Position numbers and translations under genes: made by a program
Shown: positions 46,138-59,340 of the stretch, one piece after another
How the letters are laid out: each line of letters opens with the position of its first letter
How positions within the stretch are numbered: position 1 is the stretch's first letter
Source of the DNA: Tillus elongatus
Lineage: Eukaryota > Arthropoda > Insecta > Coleoptera > Cleridae
DNA length: 64,000 nt
Direction of reading: 5' to 3'
NCBI GenBank assembly: GCA_964006375.1
Contig: OZ023269.1
Span: forward strand, 620,001-684,000
The notes under the pieces: generated by a model
Databases searched by the model: none
What the model was told of the DNA's origin: nothing
What the model saw: the letters and a program-made list of their open reading frames with translations, nothing else

Positions 46138-47680
46138 TTATCTCCGTAACCAATCATCCAGCAATTGTTCTCAAAAAATGCGCACCAGAACTGGCTCCTG
46201 TTCTGACTCGTCTGTTTCAGACATCTAACAATAGAGGCATATTCCCTGGCAACTGGAAAACTGCTCGAGTACAACCCGTTCCCAAGAAAAGATCCAAAGC
46301 GCTTTCTAGCTACCACAGGCCTGGTTCTCTTCTTTCAGTCGTCTCTAAAGTGATGGAAATATATATAAACACCAAATTACTGAAATTTCTTGAAAAACAC
46401 AGTCTAATCTACGACAGGCAGTATGGATTCCGTCAGCGTAGATCAACTGTTGACCTCCTTTCCTTTGTCACCCATTCTTGGAACAAGTCTATGCAACTAC
46501 ACGGTGAATCCCAGATTGTCGCTCTAGACATATGCAAAGCATTCGACCAGGTTTGGCACGCAGCGCTGATTAATAAACTGCCGGCCTATGGCCTACCACC
46601 AAAACTCTGTCCCTGGACAGCAAATTTCGTCTCCAACCGGAGCATTTCTGTTGTCGTGAATGGCCATTCCTCTAAATTGTATCCAATTAATGCAGGAGTT
46701 CCTCGAGCTTGAGCTTTAGCCCCTACTTTGTTTCTTCTCCACATCAATGACCTCCTCTCTAGCACATCCAACCCAGTTCACAGTTACGCGGACGACAGCA
46801 CCGTCCACTCAAATATACAATATTCTAAGCCTGTCTCTTTAGCCCAATTAGATGAGGATCGCAGACTCAGAGAGGGTTCTGTCTCTGTGGATCTCCAAAA
46901 AATATTAGACTGGGTAAGTAGAAATATTGTACAATTCAACCCCACCAAATCTCAGTCTTGCTTTCTTTCTCATAAGAGATACCCCAGCCCTAGAGCTATC
47001 ACAATGAACAACCAAGTTATTCAAAGTAATCCTTTTTACTTGTTGGCATTGCTGTGGATCAAGATCTCAATTGGCATCAACATGTCACATCAATTGCAGA
47101 AGCTAAGAAATTAGGTTTCCTCTTCCGGGCTCGCAAATACTTTTCACCAGCTAATCTCTATACCTTATATACTTCACAAATATGGCCAAACCTCAATTGC
47201 TGCTCCTACATATGGGGTGCTGCTGCCGCTTCTACACTCGATATCCTGGACTCCATTCAGAAGAGAGCTATACGTCTCATCGGTGATCCTACCCTCAGCC
47301 AAAGGCTGCCATCCCTTGCCCACCGACGTGCCGTTGGATACCTCTCTCTCTCTCTCTCTTTTATAGATATCTGCACGGGCACTGCTCAGAGGAGCTTTCT
47401 TCCATAGTTCCTCCACCTGCTGCCCCCAACAGATCTACCAGGGCAACAGAGCGAATGCATCCTTTTACTGTCCAGGTCACCAGACATGGAATATCTTGTT
47501 ATGCCCGCTCTTTTGCCCCGAGGACTTCCAAGTTGTGGAGTTCCTTGCCGGCACATGTTTTTCCTTCTCCTCCGAACCTCCAAACCTTCAAGTCCAGAAT
47601 TAACAAGTTGCCTCTTTCCTCCTTGTCGACACCAACGGTTCGATATTATTTAGGCTGTAAGCCCTCGTGGTGTGTTGTTG

Positions 47681-47682
<2 letters not shown>
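46138..47682 (+). pseudogene. LINE reverse transcriptase (CR1/Jockey-type), 5'-truncated
   Basis: Starts in frame at KKCAPELAPVLTRLFQTSNN, then WKTARVQPVPKKRSKAL, YDRQYGFRQRRSTVDLLSFV, VALDICKAFDQVWHAALINK (RT motif 3) and VNGHSSKLYPINAGVP with a stop in the QGS position. HSYADDSTVHSN (YADD) is near 46790 and DLNWHQHVTSIAEAKKLGF follows. The C-terminal end VTRHGISCYARSFAPRTSKL and WSSLPAHVFPSPPNLQTFKS is long and readable to about 47650. One stop and about three frameshifts. It inserted into the mariner between terminus and transposase. The 3' end passes straight into a TA array. Confidence 0.85.

Positions 47683-47760
<78 letters not shown>
47683..47760. repeat. (TA)n microsatellite
   Basis: Directly at the 3' end of the preceding LINE, where a short tandem tail would be expected. 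Confidence 0.95.
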
Positions 47761-47762
<2 letters not shown>

Positions 47763-47764
47763 GT

Positions 47765-48130
47765 GGAATTGCTATTTTATGCTTTTTTGTTAATTAAACC
47801 ATGTTTCTAAATTGCAGTTAACAATTGACAAATATTGTCTCGTGATTACAATCACACAGCAAGTGATTCAATCGGATGATTTTTTACCGTCAATTTTGTC
47901 GCTAAATTTTAAAACCATAGCATTTTTGAATAGGAAAAGAAGAAATCTTTAAAATGAGACATCACAAGCCTCTATTTCCTATTTCAAAATTTGGGGTAAC
48001 TATCACTCGAAGGAGATTGAATGTAGTGGTGAAGTTTTTACGTTGCAGGATGTCATTTTTAAATCGAAAATTGATTTCTTTCGGGATTTTTTATGAATAT
48101 GCACAATAATTGAGATACTAAATTTATTCC
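47765..48130 (-). repeat. Inverted terminus of the split mariner
   Basis: ACATCACAAGCCTCTATTTC, TTACGTTGCAGGATGTCATT and GGGATTTTTTATGAATATGC correspond to 41175-41380, the right terminus of the related element. It supplies the 5' end of the transposase at 45236-46137. Confidence 0.7.
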
Positions 48131-48794
48131 CCACAGTCTAAAACCACAAGCTTTGAACGTATTTATTGGATGCGCTGTATAATTTATTTTAAAGTAAAAA
48201 AGATTATTATACTAACTAATAACTCCCCTAATAGCTTTTTTGTATTATGTCAGGGTATTATTTGTAACTGGACTACTTACGATCTTGATATAAAACCTCT
48301 ATTTTATTTTATTGCTTTTAAGTTTTTAGAGAAGGAAACCTATTATTTAAAATACATATTACAAACAGGTGTACCACCCTTTTGCATATTATTCATATAA
48401 TTAAATTACTCACTCACACCGTATCATTTGAAATGTTTTAATCAAGAAAAAGAAGTAATTCAACGGAATACGTCGTATTCTGCGGGAATAAAGACATGCG
48501 GGTCAGTATTATGCAACAAGCGACAAACAATGAAAATACTGGTAACAGCTTATCAATTATCGTATATGTTTAACTGCAAATTATGTACTCTACAGAAGAA
48601 AAAATTCACAAACTCAACATGCGTTTACCCTTTCATAATACTTCCCTGACTTTCAGACACGCCGTTATTACATAATAGAGATGTGTCATAATTTATACTT
48701 TATACCCTGTCATTGATAAGCAATATCTGAATTACACTAACACGTAAACCCACATGCCTAAAGACACCTTCTTCTTTTTAGTGAATCTGTTAAA

Positions 48795-48795
<1 letters not shown>
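48131..48795. other. No recognisable gene
   Basis: Two plus-strand frames (48170-48400, 48428-48649) lack domains. Confidence 0.4.

Positions 48796-48799
<4 letters not shown>

Positions 48800-48887
<88 letters not shown>
48800..48887. repeat. (TA)n microsatellite
   Basis: Borders the left terminus of the nested mariner at 48888. Confidence 0.95.
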
Positions 48888-48889
<2 letters not shown>

Positions 48890-49897
48890 TAGTGTGTCCA
48901 CGGATTGAGTGTGGGTAAGGTATAAGTGACAAAAATTTCGAATTAGATTATGATATTCTGGGAATCGCTCCTCCTCTGTCTTAAACTGAGATGTTGAGAA
49001 AATGAACGAAATCAATGAATATACAGGCTGGTTTATAACTGATGTAATGAAATGTATTAAGAGTAAACTACCTTTGTTTATGAAGATACCGCAAAAAGTT
49101 ATAAACAAAAATTGTTTAGAATTAAAATTGATGAAAGGCTCTCAATTTTCAAACAGATCAGCCTACTATGAATTTTTTTTAGCTGCGACTTTATTTAAAT
49201 GACGTTCGACGGCTTCTGTGATTAGGTGTACTTTAAAAAATACTTGAAACTGTATTAAAAAAAGTATTTAGCATAATTAAACTAGGGGTAGGTTTGCTTT
49301 CATCATAATCAGTAAATAAAGTAAAGTAAACGCACAATTGGACATTCGAAGCAATAATTGGCAGGTTGCATGGCTACTTGAGCTCTGCCTTGTTGTTCGT
49401 TTTCCGGGATACTACTTATTTGAAAAATTGAAACGTCAATTTTATTTGTCACGAACGGCATGCTTCTGTATTTAAAAATGTTAACAATAGAACAAAAAGT
49501 GTTTATTGTGCAGTGCTATGGTTTTGGGTGAAGAACATTCTTATCAGGGAGTGGTAAGAAAATTCGTTGAAAGCTGGCCAAATTATTCGGTATCCGCTAC
49601 TGGTGTAAAAAAAGTTGTTACAAAATTTATGCGTACTGGGAGTGTTTTAAATCTTAAGAAGACAAAATCCGACCTAAATGAAGAAGACAATGCTGCAGCT
49701 GCATTAGCTATCGATTCTCTTAGGCGTTTTCCGAAATTATCATTAAGAAGAAGGGCATTAGAAATTGGCAATATTAGCAAATCGCATTTGCAACAAATTT
49801 ATCGTACCAACAAGGTGAAACCTTTCAAAGCAGAACTTATACACACTTTCGAAGAAAATGACGAGTCAAAACGATTAGATTTTAGTGAATTTTCTTA

Positions 49898-51315
<1,418 letters not shown>

Positions 51316-53272
51316 GTTTTTGTTTATGGTACGGCGAGCAATATCTACAAAATCACAATTTTGGCAGAAGTATTATTTTTTCGGACGAATCCACTCTCAC
51401 CAATAATGGGGTGGTAGATTTCCAAAATGCAGGGCATTGGTCTATGGAGAATCCAAATTATAGAGTTAATTGCAGAAGACAATGCCATAAAAAAGTAAAT
51501 GTGTGGTGTACTGTTTCTTACACTGGGATAATTGGGCCATATTTTTTTGAGCGGAATATGAACCAGTACAGTTATCTGGAAATGCTGGAACATATTCTTC
51601 AAGACCATTTGCATAACATGTCACTAGAAGATAGACAAACAGCATACTTTCAGCATGACGGCCACCCAGCTTATGCAACAGGAATCGAGAATGGTTAGAT
51701 CGCGAATTTCCTGGGCGGTGGATTGGTCGATATGGGCCAATACCTTGGCTTCCCAGAAGTCCCGATCAAACCATAATGGACTTTTATTTATGGGGCTATC
51801 TCAAACAGAAAGTCTACGCGGCTCCATTAAACAACGATCTTGATTTGTTGAAACTGAGGTTGAGAGAGGCAATTGACGGTATTCCAATTCAACATATTCA
51901 AAATGCCTACAAAGCATTTACTAAACGGGCTGAGTTATGTGTATTGGTTGGTGGCAGCACATTTGAATAATTTCTTTATTTTTCGTTGTTAGTTTTGATT
52001 TTTGTCAGCAATAAGGGTTTTGTATTTTACTAATAAATTATTATTTAACATTGCGCACCTGCGTTCCGAAAACCACACGTAAAAAGCTCCATGTTGATTG
52101 GGAAAAACTCGGGACGCAGCAAGTGCGTTATGGTAGTGAATTTTCATAAAAATGGTTTTTATAACCAGTATAACCTCTATAGTGGGAACAATGTACCACA
52201 TTTTATCAAAATAACTTTGTTGTTGGAAAAGGGCAAATATTTTTCGAAAACTAACTTAAAATATATCCGAAAAACTGACCGGATTTTCCTGGCCAACAAA
52301 CTTCTTCAAGGTATTTAGCCACCTACCAAGATATAATTATTTTTTGCGAAAATCCAAAAACATCTTTTTTACAATAACTCATTAAACATTAGGTACTAAT
52401 TACCAAAATTTTACAAAAATTTCACTAACAATGATTTCTACATAAACAAATAAAGTTCGCTACCATAACGCACTTGCTGCGTCCAGAATTTTTTTCTTAC
52501 AAACATGCATTATATTTCGATGGAAAATGCAATAACATAAGGCGTGTTTGATTAAAAAAAAAATTGTATCACCAACGACTTATGGGCCACCCTGTGATTG
52601 TAGAAATATTTTTTTCAGATGTAGCTCAAGACACCCTATAATTAATATATACAAATTTTTTTCATATCTTTTATAATTACGGCTATATTGAGCTTTATTG
52701 ATTTTTTACGAAAATTCGACAAAAATTATATACATTAAACGATAAACTCTATAGCTAAGGCTACTGCCAAGCATCAGAGAAAGGGTCTATTTGAAATGAA
52801 TTTTCTGCAAATATTTTAGTAAAATGAAGGACAATGACGGTTGAAACTAAGACTTCAGGGTTTGTAAAATATTCTTCTTGAGACATTTTATTTCCATAGC
52901 CCGTATTAGATTCAAGTTCTTTTCCTAAATGTGGCTGATTTTGACGTTTTAAATCGCAACTTTGACGTTTTGAGGAAAACCCCAATTTATTTTTCTTTAA
53001 TTGCCTATAACTTTTTTGTATTTTGAGCTACAGGGCTAGATTTTGGTAGGTAACTTACATATAAGAACATAAACCCGTGTACCAAATTTGGTTGCCCTTA
53101 CTTTGTTAATTCCGGAGATATAAATTTTTTTCAAAAGAAAACACAGAATTTTCCGGGAAAACCCTGGCAGATTTTCCTGGCTAACGAACTTATTCAAGCC
53201 ATTTGCAAAAGGAATTTATTCACCAAATTTAAACAAAATCGGCCCATTATTTTTTGAGTTATCGGTGTGATA

Positions 53273-53389
<117 letters not shown>

Positions 53390-53655
53390 ATATAAAAATT
53401 GAAACTGACCCCGGATATGTGTTCTGGGGGGCTTAATTAGCGCTCATTTGAAGAAATTTTTTAAAAATTCAAAAGTTTTTTTAAAGAAAATTCACTAAAA
53501 ATGTTAACAATTTTTTTCAAAAGAAAACACAAAATTTTCCGGGAAAACCCTGGCAGATTTTCCTGGCTAACGAACTTATCCAAGCCATTTGCAAAAGGAA
53601 TTTATTCACCAAATTTAAACAAAATCGGCCCATTATTTTTTGAGTTATCGGTGTG

Positions 53656-53833
<178 letters not shown>

Positions 53834-54190
53834 ATATAAAAATTGAAACTGACCCCGGATATGTGTTCTGGGGGGCTTAATTAGCGCTCATTTGAAGAAA
53901 TTTTTTAAAAATTCAAAAGTCGGGATCTCCTCATTAGTGAATTTTTTTTAAGAAAATTCACTAAAAATGTTAACAATTTACTTGAAAATTCAAAGTAGGC
54001 TGATCTGGCTGAAAATTGAGAGCCTGTCATAAATTTTAATTCTAAACAAGTTTTGTTAATAACTTTTTGGGGTATCTTTATAAACGAAGGTAGTTTACTC
54101 TTAACACAGCAGGAGAGATTCCCAGAATATCATAATCTAATTCAAATTTTTTTTGTCACTTATACCTTACCCACACTCAATCCGTGGAAA

Positions 54191-54210
<20 letters not shown>

Positions 54211-54274
<64 letters not shown>
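54211..54274. repeat. (CT)n/(TA)n array
   Basis: CTCTCTCT from about 54190 passes into TA repeats at the right edge of the nested mariner. Confidence 0.95.
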
Positions 54275-54280
<6 letters not shown>

Positions 54281-55330
54281 ACCGTACCGATAAGTCAAAA
54301 AATAATGGTCACATTTTGATAAAATATGGTACGTACCTTCCTTTTGTAAGGGGATTGGACAAGTTCGTTAGCCAGGAAAATCGGACCAGTTTTTCGTAGA
54401 AAATTTTGGGTTTTCTTTCGGAAAATTTTTGTATATCCGAAAATAACAGAGCTATAACAACCAAATTTGGCACATACGTCTTTATTATCAAACTTGCCCT
54501 ACATACCGAAATTCAGAACTCTAAGTTCAAAAAAAAAGTTATAGGCCTTTAAAGAAAAAAATTTGGCTATCACTGGTGATCAGAGGAAAGCACAAGAAGA
54601 AAATATTTTGCATGATTAAAAAACCAATTGAATATTACACACAATGGTTAAATTTTCTTGACGCAAGGTCAAGAAGTAGCAGAAAAAGTGTTTTAAAATC
54701 TTTATAAATTTTTTCTTAAAACGTCAAAACCGCGATTTGAAACGTCAAAATTTGAAATTTTCAGACAACGAATCTGAAACAAATACGGCTTATGTACAAG
54801 AAATGTGATAATAAGTGTGTTTTACAAAGTTTCAGCTTCAACCATCATTGTCCTTTATTTTACCAAAATAATTTCGAAAAATCCATTTCAAATAGACCCT
54901 CTTTCTGATGCTTTGGCAGTAGTTTCCGCTATAGAGTTTATGGTTTAATAGTCTATATTTTAGCAAATTTTTGTACAAAAAAATCGGTATTGAGAAGACC
55001 GTGACTTATGAATTTTAAAAAAGATTTCCTCAAATGAGTGCGAACTAGAATCCCTAAAACCCATATACGGAGTCAGTTTTAGTTTTGTCTGTTTATACAT
55101 ATACAGGGTGACGCATTTCTACGGTAAAGCTTAATATATCCGTTATTATACAACAAATGAGAAACAATTATATACGTTAATTATAGGGTGGTGTCTCAAG
55201 CTGCATCCTATAAATCTATGTTGACAATCACAAGGTGGTCCATAAGTCGTTGGTGATACATACTTTCTTTTTTTAATAGAAACCCCTTATGTTATTGCAT
55301 TTTTGTATATTTCATCGAATTTCTCCACAT
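54275..55330 (+). repeat. Composite-repeat copy, divergent
   Basis: GTACCGATAAGTCAAAAAAT, CAAGTTCGTTAGCCAGGAAA, AAACGTCAAAATTTGAAATT, a left-module piece near 54990, ATACAGGGTGACGCATTTCT at 55102 and GGTCCATAAGTCGTTGGTG. The left module sits inside rather than at the start, as at 17490. Confidence 0.65.
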
Positions 55331-55437
55331 CATCTAAAACTTATATACAATATGCAGTTCATAAGAATGAATAAAAGCTATACTATACATTGATACCAAT
55401 TACATGTGCAGAGTTTTTTTCTTGTCACAGTTTTTAA

Positions 55438-55440
<3 letters not shown>

Positions 55441-55510
<70 letters not shown>
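55441..55510. repeat. (TA)n microsatellite
   Basis: Precedes the hammerhead-like sequence at 55551. Confidence 0.95.
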
Positions 55511-55513
<3 letters not shown>

Positions 55514-55550
55514 TTTATTTGATTGCTGAACTTTTTGTGTTTTTTTGTTG

Positions 55551-55620
55551 GTTTACGTGGACAACAGTTTAGAACCGTCCCGGTTCATCATCAGCACGCT
55601 ACTGACTGTGATCTACGTCT
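55551..55620 (-). ncRNA. Hammerhead-ribozyme-like motif
   Basis: Minus strand in order: stem I strand CGTG, core CTGATGA (perfect), stem II GAACC-GGGAC-GGTTC, then TAAA where GAAA is required, minimal stem III C-TGTT-G, cleavage site GTC and stem I partner CACG. Every part of the hammerhead fold is present and paired; the single defect is G12 to U, a catalytic base. Architecture with a one-pair stem III matches hammerheads described in Penelope-like elements. Confidence 0.65.
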
Positions 55621-55779
55621 ATGATTGTACGTGGCGCCTGCGCTTTGAGCTTGTATTGGCCAGTTTACTGTTCTCTGATTGGTTGTGCTTTCGGGCTGTG
55701 TCGTGTGTATCGGTCTCCTATCTTGATCACTGTGGTTTGATAATTTGTCCATTTGTATGGCCTTTATTAGTGAATTTTC
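55621..55779. other. GC-balanced flank of the hammerhead-like motif
   Basis: GTGGCGCCTGCGCTTTGAGC and following sequence may belong to the same element's repeat, but no coding homology is visible. Confidence 0.35.
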
Positions 55780-55897
55780 TTTGAAAAAACTCACTATTGA
55801 GGAGATCTCGACTTTTGAATGTTGAAAAAATTTCTTCAAATGAGCGCTATTTACGACCTCTGGAACCCAAATCCGAGTTCTGTTTCAGACATTATAT

Positions 55898-55902
<5 letters not shown>
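55780..55902 (+). repeat. Composite-repeat left module
   Basis: CTCACTATTGAGGAGATCTC, TTCAAATGAGCGC, GAACCCAAATCCGAGTTC, ending at the TA array. Confidence 0.65.

Positions 55903-55979
<77 letters not shown>
55903..55979. repeat. (TA)n microsatellite
   Basis: Between the left module and the foldback at 55980. The composite repeat's right module resumes only at 56215, so the foldback has entered at the array. Confidence 0.95.
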
Positions 55980-55983
<4 letters not shown>

Positions 55984-56155
55984 CATGCTTGGTTCCCGGG
56001 TTAAACCGCGTCCAGAATTTATGGAAACTCGACGTTTCGGCTCCTGTTTTGGAGCCATTTTCAAGAGGTAAAGGAAATATGTAAAGACACTCTAAGGCCT
56101 CAATCTCAAATTCTGGACGCGGTTTAACCCGAGAACCAAGCATGTCTCACATTAA
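55980..56155 (-). repeat. Foldback element with degraded hammerhead-like core
   Basis: GAGACATGCTTGGTTCCCGG...CGCGTCCAGAATTT is mirrored by AAATTCTGGACGCGGTTTAA...CCAAGCATGTCTCA. On the minus strand the loop has TTGAAAA (for CTGANGA), stem II GGCTCC-AAAACA-GGAGCC, GAAAC and GTC with CTC/GAG as stem I. Two core positions including the general acid G8 are changed. A TA array follows at about 56180-56210. Confidence 0.55.
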
Positions 56156-56175
56156 AGACCGCGGAAATCTTTCTG

Positions 56176-56204
<29 letters not shown>

Positions 56205-56213
<9 letters not shown>

Positions 56214-56455
56214 TATATATTTATCACACCTATACCTAAAAAAATAATGGACCGATTTTGATAAATATAGGTGAGTACCTTCCTTTCGCGAGTGGCTTGG
56301 ATAAGTTAGTTAGCCAGGAAAATCCGCCGAGGTTTTCCTGGAAAATTTAGTGTTTTCTTTCGAAAAAAAAAAAAATTATATCTCCGTAATTAACAAAGTA
56401 AAGGCAACAAAATTTGGTACACAGGTTTATATACAAACATTTACAATCTTAATTT
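56205..56455 (+). repeat. Composite-repeat right module
   Basis: TTATCACACCTATACCTAAA, GTGGCTTGGATAAGTTAGTT, AACAAAGTAAAGGCAACAAA. Truncated by the LINE that follows. Confidence 0.65.
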
Positions 56456-56770
56456 GAATACCCCACTATAGGTATGCATCAATTTGACAATTCAGCAACA
56501 GCAGTCAAATTTTTAAATCTGCCTTGATTTGGTACGTTATGAGGGCATTTTTTTTCTTTCCCTCCGGGCTCCTCCGCGGCCTTGCCGCCCCGATAGCACT
56601 GCAACCTTTGGTTGATTGTGCATACACTTAGTCTTACTACACCCATTCTAAAATCACTGTGCCTTGAACTAGTCTGCACAGCGATTGGTAGGATGAAGTT
56701 TTATATTGCTCTGTCTCCGGTCTAGACTGACCGTAGATCAGTTGTCCTTTGCGGTCCAGAGCTTTACAGT

Positions 56771-56774
56771 CGCG
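56771..56774. other. Target-site duplication, left
   Basis: CGCG next to the LTR; identical CGCG at 62503-62506. The undisturbed LINE reads CTCGCACAAGATG at 43594, which confirms the insertion point. Alternating TCGCGC fits the YRYRYR targets known for errantiviruses. Confidence 0.8.
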
Positions 56775-57096
56775 AATTAACAACACTTGTACTTAGGTTG
56801 CTTTTTTAAAAAATTTATTAAACTACTTAAACTATTTAACAACAAACTAGCATAGTTACTGCCTAAATTAATACTGAACAAATATTACACAAAACAGTGG
56901 CTTTATATAATAATCGGATAAGTGTTCGTTGCAGGTTCTCACGAGAACATGCAGATCTAGCTTCCTCTGATTTCGCACTGCTGGCACTATCTGCAACGGT
57001 CGGCATAATTCGTAGAATCTGCTTATGGGAACTGCTGCATGCAAATGTAACTTGATACCATCTACGTGACATATCGTGAGAATCCATGTGTTAACT
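56775..57096 (-). repeat. 3' LTR (322 bp)
   Basis: Minus-strand ends AGTTAACACATGG and GTTGTTAATT. Contains TTATATAAAGCC (TATA-like) and TTTAATAAATTT (poly(A) signal). Minus-strand open frame inside is not a gene; the same frame occurs in the other LTR. Confidence 0.95.
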
Positions 57097-57107
57097 CCTC
57101 CCCCCAT
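57097..57107 (-). promoter_or_regulatory. Polypurine tract
   Basis: Minus strand ATGGGGGGAGG directly before AGTTAACA of the 3' LTR; overlaps the last base of the env stop codon. Confidence 0.8.
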
Positions 57108-58787
57108 TAGAGGACGGAACCCTTGGGTTTCGGAATTCTTAAGGGATTTTCCGCTTCTGCTTTGCTTCTTTCATTCTGCTGGGCACATCTTCTTTTGACA
57201 AAAACTGTAATAAATATTGTTGCTAGAAGGATTAGTATGATGTAGAGTAGGATCGTCCAAACACTTGTGTGGTACAACGGGAGTCTAATTTTGTTGGGAA
57301 TTCTACTTTTTATAGACTGCAGCTGAGCCCTGATGTTGCTTACGTCGTGCAAAGGGACGTTTTCCAGTTCCATTGCTGGCAATTCTTCTATGTTCATTTT
57401 GCTTTCTGGATCTTCTTCCAACTTTGGTAAAGAGAACAATTGTTGTGTCTCAACTGAGCTCTGCACTGTACTGTATCGTTTACCACCAATCGACAATTGA
57501 CATCTTGGTTTGAGTGTCACCATATACGTGCCTTCTATAATTTGTGTGTTTTCTTCTCCCGAGCATTTGATTGACATCTTGGTTTCCTTTGGAGCCACCA
57601 CCATAAACTGTGTGTTGCCATACTTCGAAACGATAGTCTTGGTAATTTTTACAGTCTCTTGTTCGCAATTATTGATAGGCTTTTGGAAATTAATTAGCCT
57701 AACTTCACAGGGAGGATCTTCACTGACGTCTGCTATTGTATCTTCTGTACAGACATAGATCTCGTTCGTAAGCTCCTGGCATGGGTTGTTTCTGAAGGCG
57801 TATTGTTGCTCATTTAGGATAAGGTACTTGGATCGAGGTATTATCATAGAGAAGCTGTTAGGATTGGTTTGTATAGGTAGGGAGTACAGTTGGTAGTAAA
57901 TATAGTCAGATTTGTCTATTAGTGGAATATCAATTTGGAATATAATTTTATATCCTGTTTGGATAGACTTGATTTTAAATAATTTTTCATACAAAGACAA
58001 GTCATTCTTGCTTACTAATCTAGATTGTGAAATGTATTTTTCTATTACAGGAAGCTCTTTAATAATGAATTTTGGTTTGATGATAGAAGTGTGAAAAGTA
58101 TTTAATTTAGAGAACGTTATAGCATTTTCAGTTGTTAATATTATCGATTCTATGACATTAAATAGGTTAGCGATTTCAGTCAACAGTTCTAGAATATGTG
58201 CTCGCTGGAGAACAGGCATGATATTAGTAGCTAAATCTTTAGTAATGTTTTGAAGTGCCAACATTCTTTTGACAATTTCTTTTTGATTATGAGTTAAAGT
58301 ATTTACTGTTTGGTTAAATTCATTTATTGCATTTATCATAACAGATGTTTGTTCGTCAAATAGCTCATGCATTCTATTTTGATCATCAGCTAATAATTGA
58401 AGGGCTTTGTTGATTCTTTCGCCATCATCAGCATCTAGATTGCCAGTGATTGATTTAAAAACTGTACCCAAAGGGTTGAGTAAACCTCTCTTAAATCTAT
58501 ACTTATCAGGGAAAATTCTAAGGAAAGTTTCATCTATGTTATCTACAGTATAATTAAGGGCGATTATAAAATTATGGTATTCAGATCTAAAATTATCACT
58601 TAAAGTATTGGCTATAAGATAATATTTATATTTAAGTTTACTGTAGTCAGTAAATAAAGGTTCCATATTATATACATGTATAAGGCGCCATACGTCATTT
58701 TGGCAATAGCTTCTACCTAGCTTGCGAGGTAAAAACCCAGGGTTGTTTTTTAAATCTTCTAGTTGTGGCTGCCCTCCGCATGCCCAC
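57107..58787 (-). CDS. env: Env glycoprotein (errantivirus, baculovirus F-like)
   Basis: Uninterrupted frame of about 560 residues (open from 58822), stop TAA at 57109-57107. Landmarks: surface region with NNPGFLPRKLGRSYCQNDVW; furin-type site RFKR (about residues 109-112 of the open frame), then GLLNPLGTVFKSITGNLDAD, the fusion-peptide region typical of insect errantivirus Env; long coiled-coil-prone stretch (about 130-230); Cys-bearing ectodomain; membrane segment SVWTILLYIILILLATIFIT (about 520-542) and a 29-residue basic tail. It would act in fusion at the cell membrane. A TTTCAG acceptor at 58788-58793 suggests expression from a spliced RNA. No signal peptide is visible in this exon, so the leader must come by splicing or is lost. 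Confidence 0.9.
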
Positions 58788-59340
58788 CTGAAAGGCGAAG
58801 ATTTCTTAAATGAGTTACACATTGCTCGTCATTCTTGTGATTTATGAGTAAAGCTTTATTATGTTCTAAGAGGGATATTATAGTGTATGGGCCTGTATAG
58901 GGGTTTTTGTGCTTCTTGTGAAATCCAGGGGGTATCTTTTTATATAGTGTTTGGCCCTCTTTAAATGACTGATTAACTTCGACGTTAGTTCTGAGGAGCA
59001 TTTTTTATTTCGATTTTTCTATCCGATCTAATACGATATCATAAACTATTTTCATAAAATGTTTGTGTTTTTGGTTATATTCTTGAGTGAGTGTAACTTC
59101 GGAATCAAAGTTGGAGATTTATTAGATGTATCCGAATATTAGCTCAAAAGGTGGTTTGAGAGTTTGAGATTGAATGCTTGAATTGTAAGCTAGGGTGCAG
59201 TAGGGTATTAAGTCAATAGGTTTTAGATTTGGCTATTTTATTAGTATATCTTTACTCTTAGTTAGGGATATCAATGATTTATATATTCCGTATGTTATCT
59301 GTAAGCTGATACTTACATCGATATTTTTTACTCTTCTTTT
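58759..59340 (-). pseudogene. pol: Integrase C-terminal remnant (pol)
   Basis: Minus-strand reading LIPYCTLAYNSSIQSQTLKP and PFELIFGYI, two stops, then VTLTQEYNQKHKHFMKIVYD, a further stop, and the open end LLRTNVEVNQSFKEGQTLYK, NPYTGPYTIISLLEHNKALL to the stop at 58759. This is the end of the catalytic core plus the C-terminal domain of a gypsy-type integrase. Three stops show that pol is dead in this copy. The frame overlaps the start of env. Confidence 0.8.
58788..58801 (-). promoter_or_regulatory. Predicted env splice acceptor
   Basis: Minus strand CTTCGCCTTTCAG followed by GTGGGCATGC. Pyrimidine-rich with CAG, located in the pol/env overlap where errantiviruses splice env mRNA. Prediction only. 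Confidence 0.5.

Noticed and set aside
56863..57087. Identical 74-codon frames in 56863-57087 and 62269-62493
   Set aside because: They lie inside the two LTRs and are duplicated with them; no domain.
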